Positions 1 through 6,465 of a stretch of 10,097 nt of DNA are shown in pieces. Positions within the stretch are counted from its first letter, which is position 1. Every line of letters starts with the position of its first letter. Under the pieces are notes generated by a model that was given only the letters and a program-made list of their open reading frames with translations, searched no databases and had not been told where the DNA came from. Location: assembly GCF_946481715.1 (NCBI RefSeq), contig NZ_CAMLOV010000186.1, forward strand, positions 1-10,097, written 5' to 3'. Position numbers and translations under genes: made by a program. The stretch comes from an uncultured Mucilaginibacter sp. GTDB taxonomy: Bacteria > Bacteroidota > Bacteroidia > Sphingobacteriales > Sphingobacteriaceae.

Positions 1-42
1 ATCTATCGCTAATGTCTCGAGTGCTTGATTTGGTTTTTCCAT
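1..42 (-). CDS. Start of a downstream gene, possibly transketolase (partial, cut by window edge)
   Basis: An open frame begins with ATG at 42-40 and runs 14 codons to the window edge, reading MEKPNQALETLAID. It starts 24 nt after the stop of the glucokinase-like gene on the same strand, a normal operon spacing. The string LETLAID resembles the beginning of many transketolases, where a similar stretch leads into the helix before the conserved HP(G) motif of the thiamine-diphosphate domain. That resemblance comes from memory of the family and rests on only a few residues. A transketolase after a glucokinase would make metabolic sense, because glucose-6-phosphate can feed the pentose phosphate pathway. 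The existence of a gene here is fairly likely; its identity is a guess. Confidence 0.4.
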   Translation of the reverse strand, partial: MEKPNQALETLAID

Positions 43-66
43 TATTGTATTAAAAAAGAGGGGTAT

Positions 67-822
67 TTACTTAGTTGGGGTTGCCATTGCTGTGTGGGTA
101 ACCGGGTGCTTTTCTTCTGCCCATAATCTCGCCCCGCCCTTTATGCCATCTGCATTGGTCACTATCTTCATGTTTTTATCAAGCTTAAAAGTAAGCCTGT
201 CGGAGTTGCCGCCACCTATGTATAAGTAGTCGTAATTAAATACAGTTTTTAATATCTTAAAAACCTTTTTTATGCGGCTGTTCCATTTTTTTATGCCTTC
301 TTTATCCAAGGCGATGTCTCCGATGTATTCATCGTAATCGCGGCCTTTTGATACGGGGTGGTGTGCTACTTCCAAATGCGGCAACAAGTGCCCGTCCATT
401 AAAAGCGCCGTGCCAAAGCCCGTGCCAAGCGTAATAACCATCTCCAGGCCTTTGCCGCTTACCACGCCAAGGCCCTGCATATCGGCATCGTTTACAACTT
501 GTGCATCTTTGCCCAAAGCTTCTTCCAGTTGAAGTCGGAAGTTTACATCTTTCCAAAAATCGTTACCAAGATTTGGCGCTGTTTTTACAATACCATTGCG
601 TACATAACCAGGGAACCCAACCGATACCTTATCATACGGCGGATAATCCTTCACCAATGTTTTTATCGACTTGATCACATTTTCGGGATTTGCCGGTTTT
701 GGCGTTACCACTTTTTTGTAATCCATTTTGAGGTTGCCTTTGCTATCTAAAATTGTGGCTTTTATGCTGGAACCACCGATATCGATAGAAAGGATTTTTA
801 TCTGGCTTGGCGTAGTTTTCAT
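67..822 (-). CDS. ppgK: ROK-family kinase, polyphosphate glucokinase-like
   Basis: This 251-residue cytoplasmic kinase is expected to phosphorylate glucose to glucose-6-phosphate, using polyphosphate and/or ATP. Visible ROK/ASKHA motifs are DIGGSS at 14-19 (phosphate 1), GFPGYV at 69-74, VNDAD at 110-114 with Asp112 as likely catalytic base, TLGTGFG at 131-137 (phosphate 2) and IGGGNSD at 202-208 (adenosine/polyphosphate pocket). The cysteine-rich zinc motif of ATP-dependent ROK glucokinases and repressors is absent, as in polyphosphate glucokinases, and the length fits that family. Glu151 and His154 in EVAHH match the sugar-binding EFGH of the family, with Ala replacing Gly. There is no N-terminal DNA-binding domain, so it is not a ROK repressor. 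ATG at 822 is the natural start. No canonical promoter was found upstream. A possible transketolase gene follows after 24 nt. The kinase fold is certain; the phosphate donor is inferred. Confidence 0.85.
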   Translation of the reverse strand: MKTTPSQIKILSIDIGGSSIKATILDSKGNLKMDYKKVVTPKPANPENVIKSIKTLVKDYPPYDKVSVGFPGYVRNGIVKTAPNLGNDFWKDVNFRLQLEEALGKDAQVVNDADMQGLGVVSGKGLEMVITLGTGFGTALLMDGHLLPHLEVAHHPVSKGRDYDEYIGDIALDKEGIKKWNSRIKKVFKILKTVFNYDYLYIGGGNSDRLTFKLDKNMKIVTNADGIKGGARLWAEEKHPVTHTAMATPTK

Positions 823-1061
823 TTACCGGTGATTTTTGTAGACGCTTGTTTGATTTTTAGAGTTTGTAAATATCACATTTTTAATAATAAATACGTATAA
901 AATGTATATTAAAACACTATACTTTATTTAATCTTAACATTGTATGTATATTAACGACCCGCGAAAGCGTTTCCGTATTATAGAACTTTGCTATTTAACC
1001 TCTCGATTTTTAAAAAGGTTTCGATAAACGAAAATTTATAGGCTTTATGACATTAAGTAAC

Positions 1062-1170
1062 AGATGTGCAGATTTCAAACATGCGGATATGCAGGCTTTA
1101 ATGTTCAGGTGAAAAAATTAAGCACATCTACTTCCCCATTTGCACATCGGTAATCGGCACATTTACTTCC
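1062..1170. repeat. Cluster of degenerate intergenic repeats (ATGTGC / GCACAT)
   Basis: The 15-mer at 1062-1076 (AGATGTGCAGATTTC) matches the reverse complement of 1150-1164 at 12 of 15 positions, forming an imperfect inverted repeat around a roughly 73-bp spacer. Within the right part, GCACATCTACTTCC (1122-1135) and GCACATTTACTTCC (1157-1170) are direct repeats differing at one base, and GCACAT occurs again at 1142-1147. The cluster ends just before the efp promoter. It may be a decayed intergenic repeat element or a set of protein-binding sites. The sequence does not decide which. Confidence 0.45.
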
Positions 1171-1172
1171 TC

Positions 1173-1203
1173 TTGCTTCTTTCCGTCCGTATAATTATTT
1201 TTG
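1173..1203 (+). promoter_or_regulatory. Bacteroidota-type promoter of efp
   Basis: TATTTTTG at 1196-1203 fits the Bacteroidota -7 consensus TAnnTTTG exactly. A TTG at 1173-1175 lies 20 nt upstream, within the usual spacing for the -33 element. Transcription would start near 1208-1211, giving a leader of about 15 nt before the efp ATG at 1226. No Shine-Dalgarno sequence is visible in that leader, which is ordinary for this phylum. Confidence 0.55.
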
Positions 1204-1225
1204 CCCGTCAATTGTAAATACTTTT

Positions 1226-1789
1226 ATGGCAAAGGCATCTGATATAAAAAATGGCAACATTCTTCGTTTTAACGGGGAATTGGTACAGGTAGAGGAATTT
1301 TTACACCGCACCCCGGGTAACCTGCGTGCGTTTTACCAGGCGCGTATGCGCAATGTACGATCAGGTAAGTTAGTGGAATACCGTTTCCGTACCGATGAGG
1401 AGGTAGATATCAGGCGCGTAGAAACCAGCGATTATCAATACTTGTATGAAGACGGCGACTCATTAGTAGTAATGGATAATGCAACTTACGACCAGCATAA
1501 CGTGCCCAAGATATTATTTGGCAATGCTGTTAAATTCCTGAAAGAAGGGACCAACGTAATTGTAGCCTTTGAAAGCGATGAGCCGATAATGGGCTCTATC
1601 CCCGGTTCTGCTGAGTTAGAAATTACCTATACCGAACCTGCTGTAAAAGGCGATACATCAACCGGCGCATTAAAAAATGCTACAGTTGAAACAGGCGCCG
1701 AGATACGCGTTCCCTTGTTTATCAATATTGGCGATAAGGTAAAAGTTGATACCACAACCGGTACCTATGTGGAGAGGGTGAAGGGCTAA
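1226..1789 (+). CDS. efp: Translation elongation factor P
   Basis: EF-P binds between the P and E sites of the ribosome and promotes peptide-bond formation at consecutive prolines. The 187-residue length is typical and the three-domain order is clear: an N-terminal KOW-like domain (about 1-63), a central OB domain (about 65-127) and a C-terminal OB domain (about 130-187). The last domain carries the family signature region from KGDTSTG (about 141) through VPLFINIGDKVKVDT to TYVERVKG. In domain I the loop tip reads TPGNLRAF (29-36). Aligning PG and AF with E. coli EF-P puts Asn32 where E. coli has the beta-lysylated Lys34, so modification by the EpmA system is not expected on that residue. The gene has its own promoter and is followed by a hairpin terminator, so it is probably monocistronic. 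ATG at 1226 is the only sensible start. Confidence 0.97.
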   Translation: MAKASDIKNGNILRFNGELVQVEEFLHRTPGNLRAFYQARMRNVRSGKLVEYRFRTDEEVDIRRVETSDYQYLYEDGDSLVVMDNATYDQHNVPKILFGNAVKFLKEGTNVIVAFESDEPIMGSIPGSAELEITYTEPAVKGDTSTGALKNATVETGAEIRVPLFINIGDKVKVDTTTGTYVERVKG

Positions 1790-1823
1790 AGCCCAAGCCC
1801 CCTGAAGGGAAAGTAAAATATTT

Positions 1824-1847
1824 AGCCTCCATCCGGAGGCTTTTTTT
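1824..1847. terminator. Intrinsic terminator between efp and the convergent hydrolase gene
   Basis: AGCCTCC (1824-1830) pairs with GGAGGCT (1835-1841) around a four-base ATCC loop, and the plus strand continues as a run of seven T (1841-1847). This is a textbook rho-independent terminator for efp. On the minus strand the same hairpin follows the hydrolase stop codon (1848-1846) and leads into a moderately U-rich TAAATATTTTACTTT, so it may serve both genes. Confidence 0.85.
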
Positions 1848-2763
1848 ATTGGTTTACGGATAGGCTTTTTATCATTTCGCCGATATATGCCATTGCCTGC
1901 GCATAAGTCTCAACCCCATGCCCCACGTTATCAAACACTTTAACATCTTTTAAACTGCTGATTTTTGATTTGGCAGCAGCAACTGACTTTTGGTAAGGAA
2001 ACAAAATATCGGCGGTGCCTTCCAACAAATAGGTTGGCGTATTTACTTTTAATAGTTCTTTATCCATGTCGTAGGGTTTTTGCGTATTATCCTTGTAGCG
2101 GCTGATGGCGAAAACTTCATAATCGATAAGTAACTGTTCGGCCGTAGGCGAAAGCTGGTGGGTTGGCTTACATAGGATTGCCTTATCCAAAAACAACCTT
2201 ATATTTTTTTCGCTGGTGAAAAGGATAGGCAGCAGGTTATAGTAAAGGTTTTTTAAAGTAAGCGAGAACGGCTGCAAACAGCCCGGGTTTAGCAGAAACG
2301 CTGCCTGTACTTTTTGCGGGTGAGTGATACAAAGTTTCATGGCAATCAGTCCACCAAAGGAGGCGCCCGCTACATAAGCCTTGCTGATGTTTAGTTTATC
2401 TAATACCTCCGATGCCCATTCGCCATAACCTTCAGATCTGATATCCGGCGTTTGGCCATCGCTTAAATTGGGTAAGCCATTGGTTTCTACCAGGTATATT
2501 TTAAGGGGATGGCCAAGGTTGGCAAGCCCCTTATCCAAATCCCAAAACAACGAAGTGGTACGTGCACCGGGGAATATCACAAGGGTTTCCGCATCTTTAA
2601 GTTGCGTGTTTATGCCCCAAACCTGCGTTTGGCCGAGGGATGTTGTAATGCGGATGTTTTGGTAAGTTTTGTTGTTGGCTTTTTCTAAACGAGCAACCCA
2701 ATTTTTAAACCAGGAGGTATCTGTTTCGGGGTTTTTAAAATGGGAGGTGGCTTTTATTTGCAC
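1846..2763 (-). CDS. Alpha/beta-fold hydrolase
   Basis: This 305-residue protein has the sequence landmarks of a serine alpha/beta hydrolase, an esterase- or lipase-like enzyme of unknown substrate. The nucleophile elbow GASFGG places Ser135 as nucleophile. Asp252 in GTADILFP is the likely acid and His282 in NVGHGVETY the base, in the correct order and spacing. FPGARTT (64-70) supplies the oxyanion region. A cap region probably lies at about 165-235. No signal peptide or lipobox is visible, so it should be cytoplasmic. The start codon appears to be GTG at 2763-2761: an in-frame TAA lies just upstream and the next ATG would remove the N-terminal core. It lies 32 nt after the M1 peptidase stop, probably at the end of that transcript. 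It may share the efp terminator. Confidence 0.88.
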   Translation of the reverse strand: MQIKATSHFKNPETDTSWFKNWVARLEKANNKTYQNIRITTSLGQTQVWGINTQLKDAETLVIFPGARTTSLFWDLDKGLANLGHPLKIYLVETNGLPNLSDGQTPDIRSEGYGEWASEVLDKLNISKAYVAGASFGGLIAMKLCITHPQKVQAAFLLNPGCLQPFSLTLKNLYYNLLPILFTSEKNIRLFLDKAILCKPTHQLSPTAEQLLIDYEVFAISRYKDNTQKPYDMDKELLKVNTPTYLLEGTADILFPYQKSVAAAKSKISSLKDVKVFDNVGHGVETYAQAMAYIGEMIKSLSVNQ

Positions 2764-2795
2764 GATGTGTTAAATTTAATTTAAATACAAACTTT

Positions 2796-4370
2796 CTATT
2801 TACTCACCTCAAACGTTGCCAGCAAATTAACATTGGCGTCGAAAACTACTTCGCCAGAACCTGCGGTTAGTTTAACAGTTGTTTCCTTATCTTTTATCTG
2901 CATTATCCCGGTACGCCCTTCAATTACAAATTCCAGTGGAAATTCATAAAGCTTATCCTGTTTTTGTGTTATAATGAGTGTCACGGTTTTTGATGGCTTA
3001 TCGAAGATCTTCTCTATTTGCAAAACCGGATGCCCGGCAGTGTAAAGCCATTGTTTAAAAAATTGTTTCAACTCCATGCCACTGGCCTTTTCCATCGCCA
3101 GGCAAAGATCGTCGGTACTGGCGTTCTTGTCTTTGTATTGCGCGTAGTAACTGGATACCCCTTTCCAAAATAAATCATCCCCCAGTTTTCGGCGTAGCAT
3201 ATGCAACACCCAGCCGCCTTTTTGGTAGCTGTTGGTGTTGAGCAATTGCATGTAGTTGCTTTTTACGGCAGTATCCACAACCGGCGTAAGGCGCTTTTTT
3301 TCAAATTCGATGATTTGGCCACGGTCGGCTTCAAGGCGTTCTTTAAGTTTTTCTGCACCATATTTGCTTTCGAGGTAGAGGTTGGTGAAGTAGGTGGCAA
3401 AACCCTCACTCAACCACAGGTTAGCCCATGTTTTTTCGCTCGCGGCGTCGCCAAACCATTGGTGGGCTATTTCGTGGGCCATCAATTCTTCAATAGTTGG
3501 GCTTTTTACCGATTCTTCAAAATAAAAGATGCAACTGGCATTTTCCATGCCGCCAAATATGGTTTTTGATTGCACGTTAGCAAGCTTTTCGTAAGCGAAC
3601 GGGCCAACATTTTTGATGAAGAATGGTAGTATTTCTTTTGCGTAGGTATAGCTTTTAAAGCCTGTTTCTTTATCCTCCGGGAAAACATAGGCATAAACCG
3701 GTATGCCGTCGACATCGCCGGTGTGATCGATGGCAAAATCTGCAACACCAATAACCATTACTTTGGTGGAGATGGCCGCCTTTTCGCTCCAGTGGGTAAG
3801 CTTCAGCTTGCCCGGCAGGGTTTGCTCTTTTACTTTTAAGCCATTTGCGACTACATTGTAGTGAGCGGGCGCCGTAACAATAAACTCTACGGTAGCCTTG
3901 TCTGCGGGATGGTCGGCACAGGGCAGCCAGTGTTGCGCCCGGTTTGGCCAGTTATCACCAAAAAAGGTTCGGTGCTTGTAATTGTTAGTGGAGATGATGA
4001 GCCCATCAGCAGGGACGCCGCTATATTTAATGGTATAGCTATGCAGGCTGTTTAATTTTGCATTTGTAGCAATAGAAACTGAATTGCTGTCCTGGCTAAA
4101 TCGCAATGGCTTACCCGCTTCTGTAACCGAGGATACCAGCATTCCTTTACCATTAGTTTTCTTTTTAACAAGGTCGAAACGGAAGGCTTTTGCTGGTTTT
4201 AAGAATTTGGCCGTTATAGTTGCTTGCCCCTTGATTGTGTTATTGGCGTCGTTTAGTTGCAAGGCAAATTTGTAATGCTCCACATCGATGGGAGCGCCAG
4301 GTTGTTGGGCGACGGCTGATAAAGTATATAACGCTATAAGCGGAATAAAAAAAGTGCTGAATTTACCCAT
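2796..4370 (-). CDS. Exported M1-family metallo-aminopeptidase
   Basis: A 524-residue zinc aminopeptidase of the gluzincin M1 family, expected to remove N-terminal residues from peptides in the periplasm or outside the cell. Residues 1-21 form a signal peptide with a likely cut after SAVA. An N-terminal beta-sandwich domain (about 28-215) precedes the catalytic domain (about 220-445). The exopeptidase motif is GGMEN at 273-277. The zinc site is HEIAH (299-303) with the third ligand Glu322 exactly 18 residues after His303, and Tyr382 is the probable transition-state tyrosine. A short beta domain (about 448-524) ends the protein. The large helical C-terminal domain of longer M1 enzymes such as PepN is absent, which makes this a compact type. 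It follows the lipoprotein gene after 48 nt and precedes the hydrolase by 32 nt. All key residues are intact. Confidence 0.95.
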   Translation of the reverse strand: MGKFSTFFIPLIALYTLSAVAQQPGAPIDVEHYKFALQLNDANNTIKGQATITAKFLKPAKAFRFDLVKKKTNGKGMLVSSVTEAGKPLRFSQDSNSVSIATNAKLNSLHSYTIKYSGVPADGLIISTNNYKHRTFFGDNWPNRAQHWLPCADHPADKATVEFIVTAPAHYNVVANGLKVKEQTLPGKLKLTHWSEKAAISTKVMVIGVADFAIDHTGDVDGIPVYAYVFPEDKETGFKSYTYAKEILPFFIKNVGPFAYEKLANVQSKTIFGGMENASCIFYFEESVKSPTIEELMAHEIAHQWFGDAASEKTWANLWLSEGFATYFTNLYLESKYGAEKLKERLEADRGQIIEFEKKRLTPVVDTAVKSNYMQLLNTNSYQKGGWVLHMLRRKLGDDLFWKGVSSYYAQYKDKNASTDDLCLAMEKASGMELKQFFKQWLYTAGHPVLQIEKIFDKPSKTVTLIITQKQDKLYEFPLEFVIEGRTGIMQIKDKETTVKLTAGSGEVVFDANVNLLATFEVSK

Positions 4371-4418
4371 GGTATAAAGCTAATAGAAGTTAAAGCATAA
4401 TGGCTGATCAAGCCTTAT

Positions 4419-4931
4419 TTACTTTTTATTATTTACCGCAGCAAGCATTGCTTTCATCTCTTTTTCGGAGTAACCCTTTAGCCCAATGTACATTATTCCT
4501 GTTTTAATGGAATAGGTGTTGTCCACAACATATAAAAGTTTATTGGCTACAATCACTGCAATTTTAGGGTGCAAGGCATTGCCGGTACCCTCTGCTAAAT
4601 CTTTGGTCCCTTTATTGTCAAATACCAGGCATAATTCGGTAAAATCGCCGTATCGGGATTCCGTTTTTTGAAGCGTCGCCTTTTTTATGTTTACTACAGA
4701 TGCAAACGGCAACGGAAAGATCATGAAGACGCTATCTGTTTTATTCATCCACTTTTCGATTCCTTTGCCGTGTTCTGCAAGATAATAAAACCCAGTTGGC
4801 ATATACCTGGTACTGACAAGCTTGGGGCCAATCGTGTCAGTTTGGTTTGGAAAGGCGGTATCATAGTTCGTCTTAACAGAATGCCCCGAACAAGCCGCTA
4901 ATAGTAATACCGGGCAAAGAAATCGATTCAT
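4419..4931 (-). CDS. Small lipoprotein with a SecD P1-head-like domain
   Basis: I place the start at ATG 4931-4929, giving 170 residues. The frame can be extended three codons to a TTG at 4940, but the ATG is preferable. The N-terminus is a short hydrophobic stretch ending in the lipobox LAAC, with Cys14 as the lipidated residue, so the product should be membrane-anchored in the envelope. Residues about 77-165 follow the pattern of the P1 head subdomain of SecD. A strand and LVFDNKGTKDLAE correspond to the family's LTLDxEGAKxFAE, then KIAVIVANKLLYV to RLAIVLDGxVxSAP, and IGLKGYSEKEMKAML to ISGNFTxEEAKxLA. The usual DG in the hairpin is AN here. No transmembrane segments of SecD are present, so this is a stand-alone domain. 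The resemblance comes from reading, not a search. It lies 27 nt after the exonuclease gene. Confidence 0.75.
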   Translation of the reverse strand: MNRFLCPVLLLAACSGHSVKTNYDTAFPNQTDTIGPKLVSTRYMPTGFYYLAEHGKGIEKWMNKTDSVFMIFPLPFASVVNIKKATLQKTESRYGDFTELCLVFDNKGTKDLAEGTGNALHPKIAVIVANKLLYVVDNTYSIKTGIMYIGLKGYSEKEMKAMLAAVNNKK

Positions 4932-4958
4932 CTGTATCAACCGGCTAATTCATAACAA

Positions 4959-5726
4959 TCAAAACTCCAACTCTAACAACACCGGGCAATGATCCGAATG
5001 CTTAGCCTCCGGCAGTATCGCCGCACGTTTAATATTATCTTCCAGTTCCTTGCTCGCCATGGCATAGTCAATACGCCAGCCTAAATTCTTTCCGCGTGCA
5101 CCAGAGCGGAAACTCCACCAGGTATAATTGTGCGGCTCTTTATTTAAATGGCGGAAAGTATCTACAAAACCCGATTCGATAAAGTTTTCCATCCACTCGC
5201 GCTCCTCGGGCAAAAAGCCGGATGAGTTGGCGTTTGATTTTGGGTTATGGATATCTATTGCACGGTGGCAGATATTGTAATCGCCGCAGATAACCAGTTT
5301 GGGGTGTTCTACTTTTAGCAGGGTAAGGTACTTGCCAAATTCATCCAGGAAACGGTATTTAAATATCTGCCGCTCATCGCCGCTGGAGCCTGAGGGAAAG
5401 TAAACGCTCATGACCGATACCTCATCAAAATCAACCCGTATGCACCGCCCCTCGCGGTCGAAATCGGGGATGCCGCAGCCATATTCTACATGGTTGGGCA
5501 ATATTTTGGTAAAAATAGCTGTACCGCTATAGCCCTTTTTTTCTGCCGGGAACCAGTAATGCTGGTAGCCGAGGGCGTCTATCAGCCCTAAATCTGTAAG
5601 TACATCGGGTGTGGCCTTTATTTCCTGCAGGCAAACCACATCGGCATCGGTAGCCTGCAGCCAGGCCAACCAGTTTTTATTGATGGCAGAACGAATGCCG
5701 TTTACGTTGTAGGTAATTATCTTCAT
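4959..5726 (-). CDS. xth: Exodeoxyribonuclease III / AP endonuclease
   Basis: This enzyme of the exonuclease-endonuclease-phosphatase superfamily cleaves DNA at abasic sites and removes 3' blocking groups in base-excision repair. The 255-residue length is typical. The conserved residues are all visible: Asn7 and Asn9 in YNVNGIR, metal ligand Glu35 in LQEIK, Tyr109 in SVYFPSG, Asp149 and Asn151 in CGDYNI, Asp220 in GWRIDY, and the Asp245-His246 pair in HSDHCPV. It starts at ATG 5726, 26 nt after the cyclophilin stop. A seven-codon frame (ATG at 5746) ends in a TGA overlapping this start codon, but nothing shows that it is used. No signal peptide is present, so it acts in the cytoplasm although its neighbours are exported. 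Confidence 0.97.
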   Translation of the reverse strand: MKIITYNVNGIRSAINKNWLAWLQATDADVVCLQEIKATPDVLTDLGLIDALGYQHYWFPAEKKGYSGTAIFTKILPNHVEYGCGIPDFDREGRCIRVDFDEVSVMSVYFPSGSSGDERQIFKYRFLDEFGKYLTLLKVEHPKLVICGDYNICHRAIDIHNPKSNANSSGFLPEEREWMENFIESGFVDTFRHLNKEPHNYTWWSFRSGARGKNLGWRIDYAMASKELEDNIKRAAILPEAKHSDHCPVLLELEF

Positions 5727-5752
5727 TTCGGATTTCGAACGTTCATTCGGAT

Positions 5753-6463
5753 TTATTTCTGTTTTAGCCCAAGTAATTTATCCAGCTGTTTACACTCCCT
5801 TTTGCTCAACACTTCCACCGTCATTGGCACGTTTTCCGTGGGGCGGTCGCGTGCGTCCTTTTTAACGGCTGCAATGCGGTCAACCATGTCAATGCCCGTT
5901 ACTGTTTCGCCGTAAACGGTGTAATTTTGGTCGAGGTGGGGTGAGCCGCCAACAGAGGTGTAAATATCGCGCTGCCACGCGGGTATCTTGCGCCCTTTTA
6001 AGCGGGTGATCTCTACGGTATCTAAACGGCCTGGTGTAAAGCGTTTGCCTTCCACAATATAAAACTGGCAGCCGCTGGATGCTTTTTTAGGGTTGTCATC
6101 ACGCGCAGCAGCCAACACGCCACGCTTGTGGAATAAGCTATCCCTAAATTCGGCTGGGATGGTATATTTTACGTCGCCATTGCCCAGTTCTGCGCCGGGT
6201 TTGGCTTTAGTGGTATCGCGCGAATCGGGGTCGCCCCCCTGTATCATAAAGTTTTGTATCACCCTATGGAATAGCGTCCCATTGTAAAATCCTTTTTTGG
6301 CGAGCCTAATAAAATTATCGCGGTGCAAAGGCGTTTCGTTATACAGGCGGATAATGCAATCGCCATAGCTGGTGCGGATGCGCACGTACTGGTTTTTTGG
6401 TGGCTTAGCGAAAGCGGCGTTAACAATGAATAATAGTAAACTAAGGGTAAAGAGTTTTTTCAT
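5753..6463 (-). CDS. Exported cyclophilin-type peptidyl-prolyl isomerase
   Basis: This 236-residue protein should catalyse cis-trans isomerisation of proline bonds during folding in the periplasm. The start chosen is ATG 6463-6461, which yields a classical signal peptide (MKKLFTLSLLLF, cut after AFA at residue 19). A TTG six bases upstream (6469) would overlap the previous stop as TTGA and is less likely. Cyclophilin core motifs are FHRVIQNFMIQGGD (65-78), with the catalytic Arg67 of FHR, and SSGCQFYIVEG (129-139). PHLDQNYTVYGET (175-187) occupies the position of the usual WLDGKHVVFG, so the cyclosporin-contact Trp is His here. Between FYIVEG and PHLD there is an insertion of roughly 35 residues containing charged segments, as in other Bacteroidota cyclophilins known to me. 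No lipobox is seen. It is separated by 2 nt from the upstream small gene, so the two are probably translationally coupled. Confidence 0.93.
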   Translation of the reverse strand: MKKLFTLSLLLFIVNAAFAKPPKNQYVRIRTSYGDCIIRLYNETPLHRDNFIRLAKKGFYNGTLFHRVIQNFMIQGGDPDSRDTTKAKPGAELGNGDVKYTIPAEFRDSLFHKRGVLAAARDDNPKKASSGCQFYIVEGKRFTPGRLDTVEITRLKGRKIPAWQRDIYTSVGGSPHLDQNYTVYGETVTGIDMVDRIAAVKKDARDRPTENVPMTVEVLSKRECKQLDKLLGLKQK

Positions 6464-6465
6464 GT

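Larger units (their letters stand above)
823..1225. other. 403-bp AT-rich divergent intergenic region
   Basis: This stretch separates the divergent glucokinase-like and efp genes and shows no convincing coding frame. The part from about 840 to 955 is very AT-rich and contains an 11-bp direct repeat (ATGTATATTAA at 902-912 and 944-954). TTTCG-N5-CGAAA at 1019-1033 is a weak inverted repeat. Positions 1062-1170 hold a cluster of degenerate ATGTGC/GCACAT repeats listed separately. The efp promoter lies at 1173-1203. I found no TAnnTTTG element on the minus strand for the glucokinase-like gene; the nearest is the imperfect TACATTTT at 906-899. Confidence 0.7.

Noticed and set aside
902..954. 11-bp direct repeat ATGTATATTAA, two copies 42 bp apart
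   Set aside because: The sequence is almost pure A/T in an AT-rich spacer, where such repeats arise readily.
961..1033. Small inverted repeats GAAA-GCG-TTTC and TTTCG-N5-CGAAA, considered as a riboswitch or small RNA
   Set aside because: Stems are only 4-5 bp and show no known riboswitch core or terminator.
3201..3569. 122-codon open frame on the plus strand
   Set aside because: It lies wholly antisense to the M1 peptidase catalytic domain, whose zinc motifs are intact. It lacks a recognisable domain or signal and follows the third-position composition of the real gene.
3506..3751. 81-codon minus-strand frame in a second frame of the M1 gene
   Set aside because: It overlaps the catalytic domain in a different frame and has no recognisable motif; no frameshift is needed in the M1 gene.
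5723..5746. Seven-codon leader frame (ATG at 5746) whose TGA overlaps the exonuclease III start codon
   Set aside because: The ATGA overlap is suggestive of coupling, but so short a frame is expected by chance. No attenuator structure or biased codons support it.
5727..5754. Repeated TTCGGATTT (5727-5735 and 5746-5754) and the palindrome GAACGTTC (5737-5744) in the cyclophilin-exonuclease gap
   Set aside because: Short repeats in an internal operon gap; the second copy overlaps the cyclophilin stop codon. No promoter element accompanies them.
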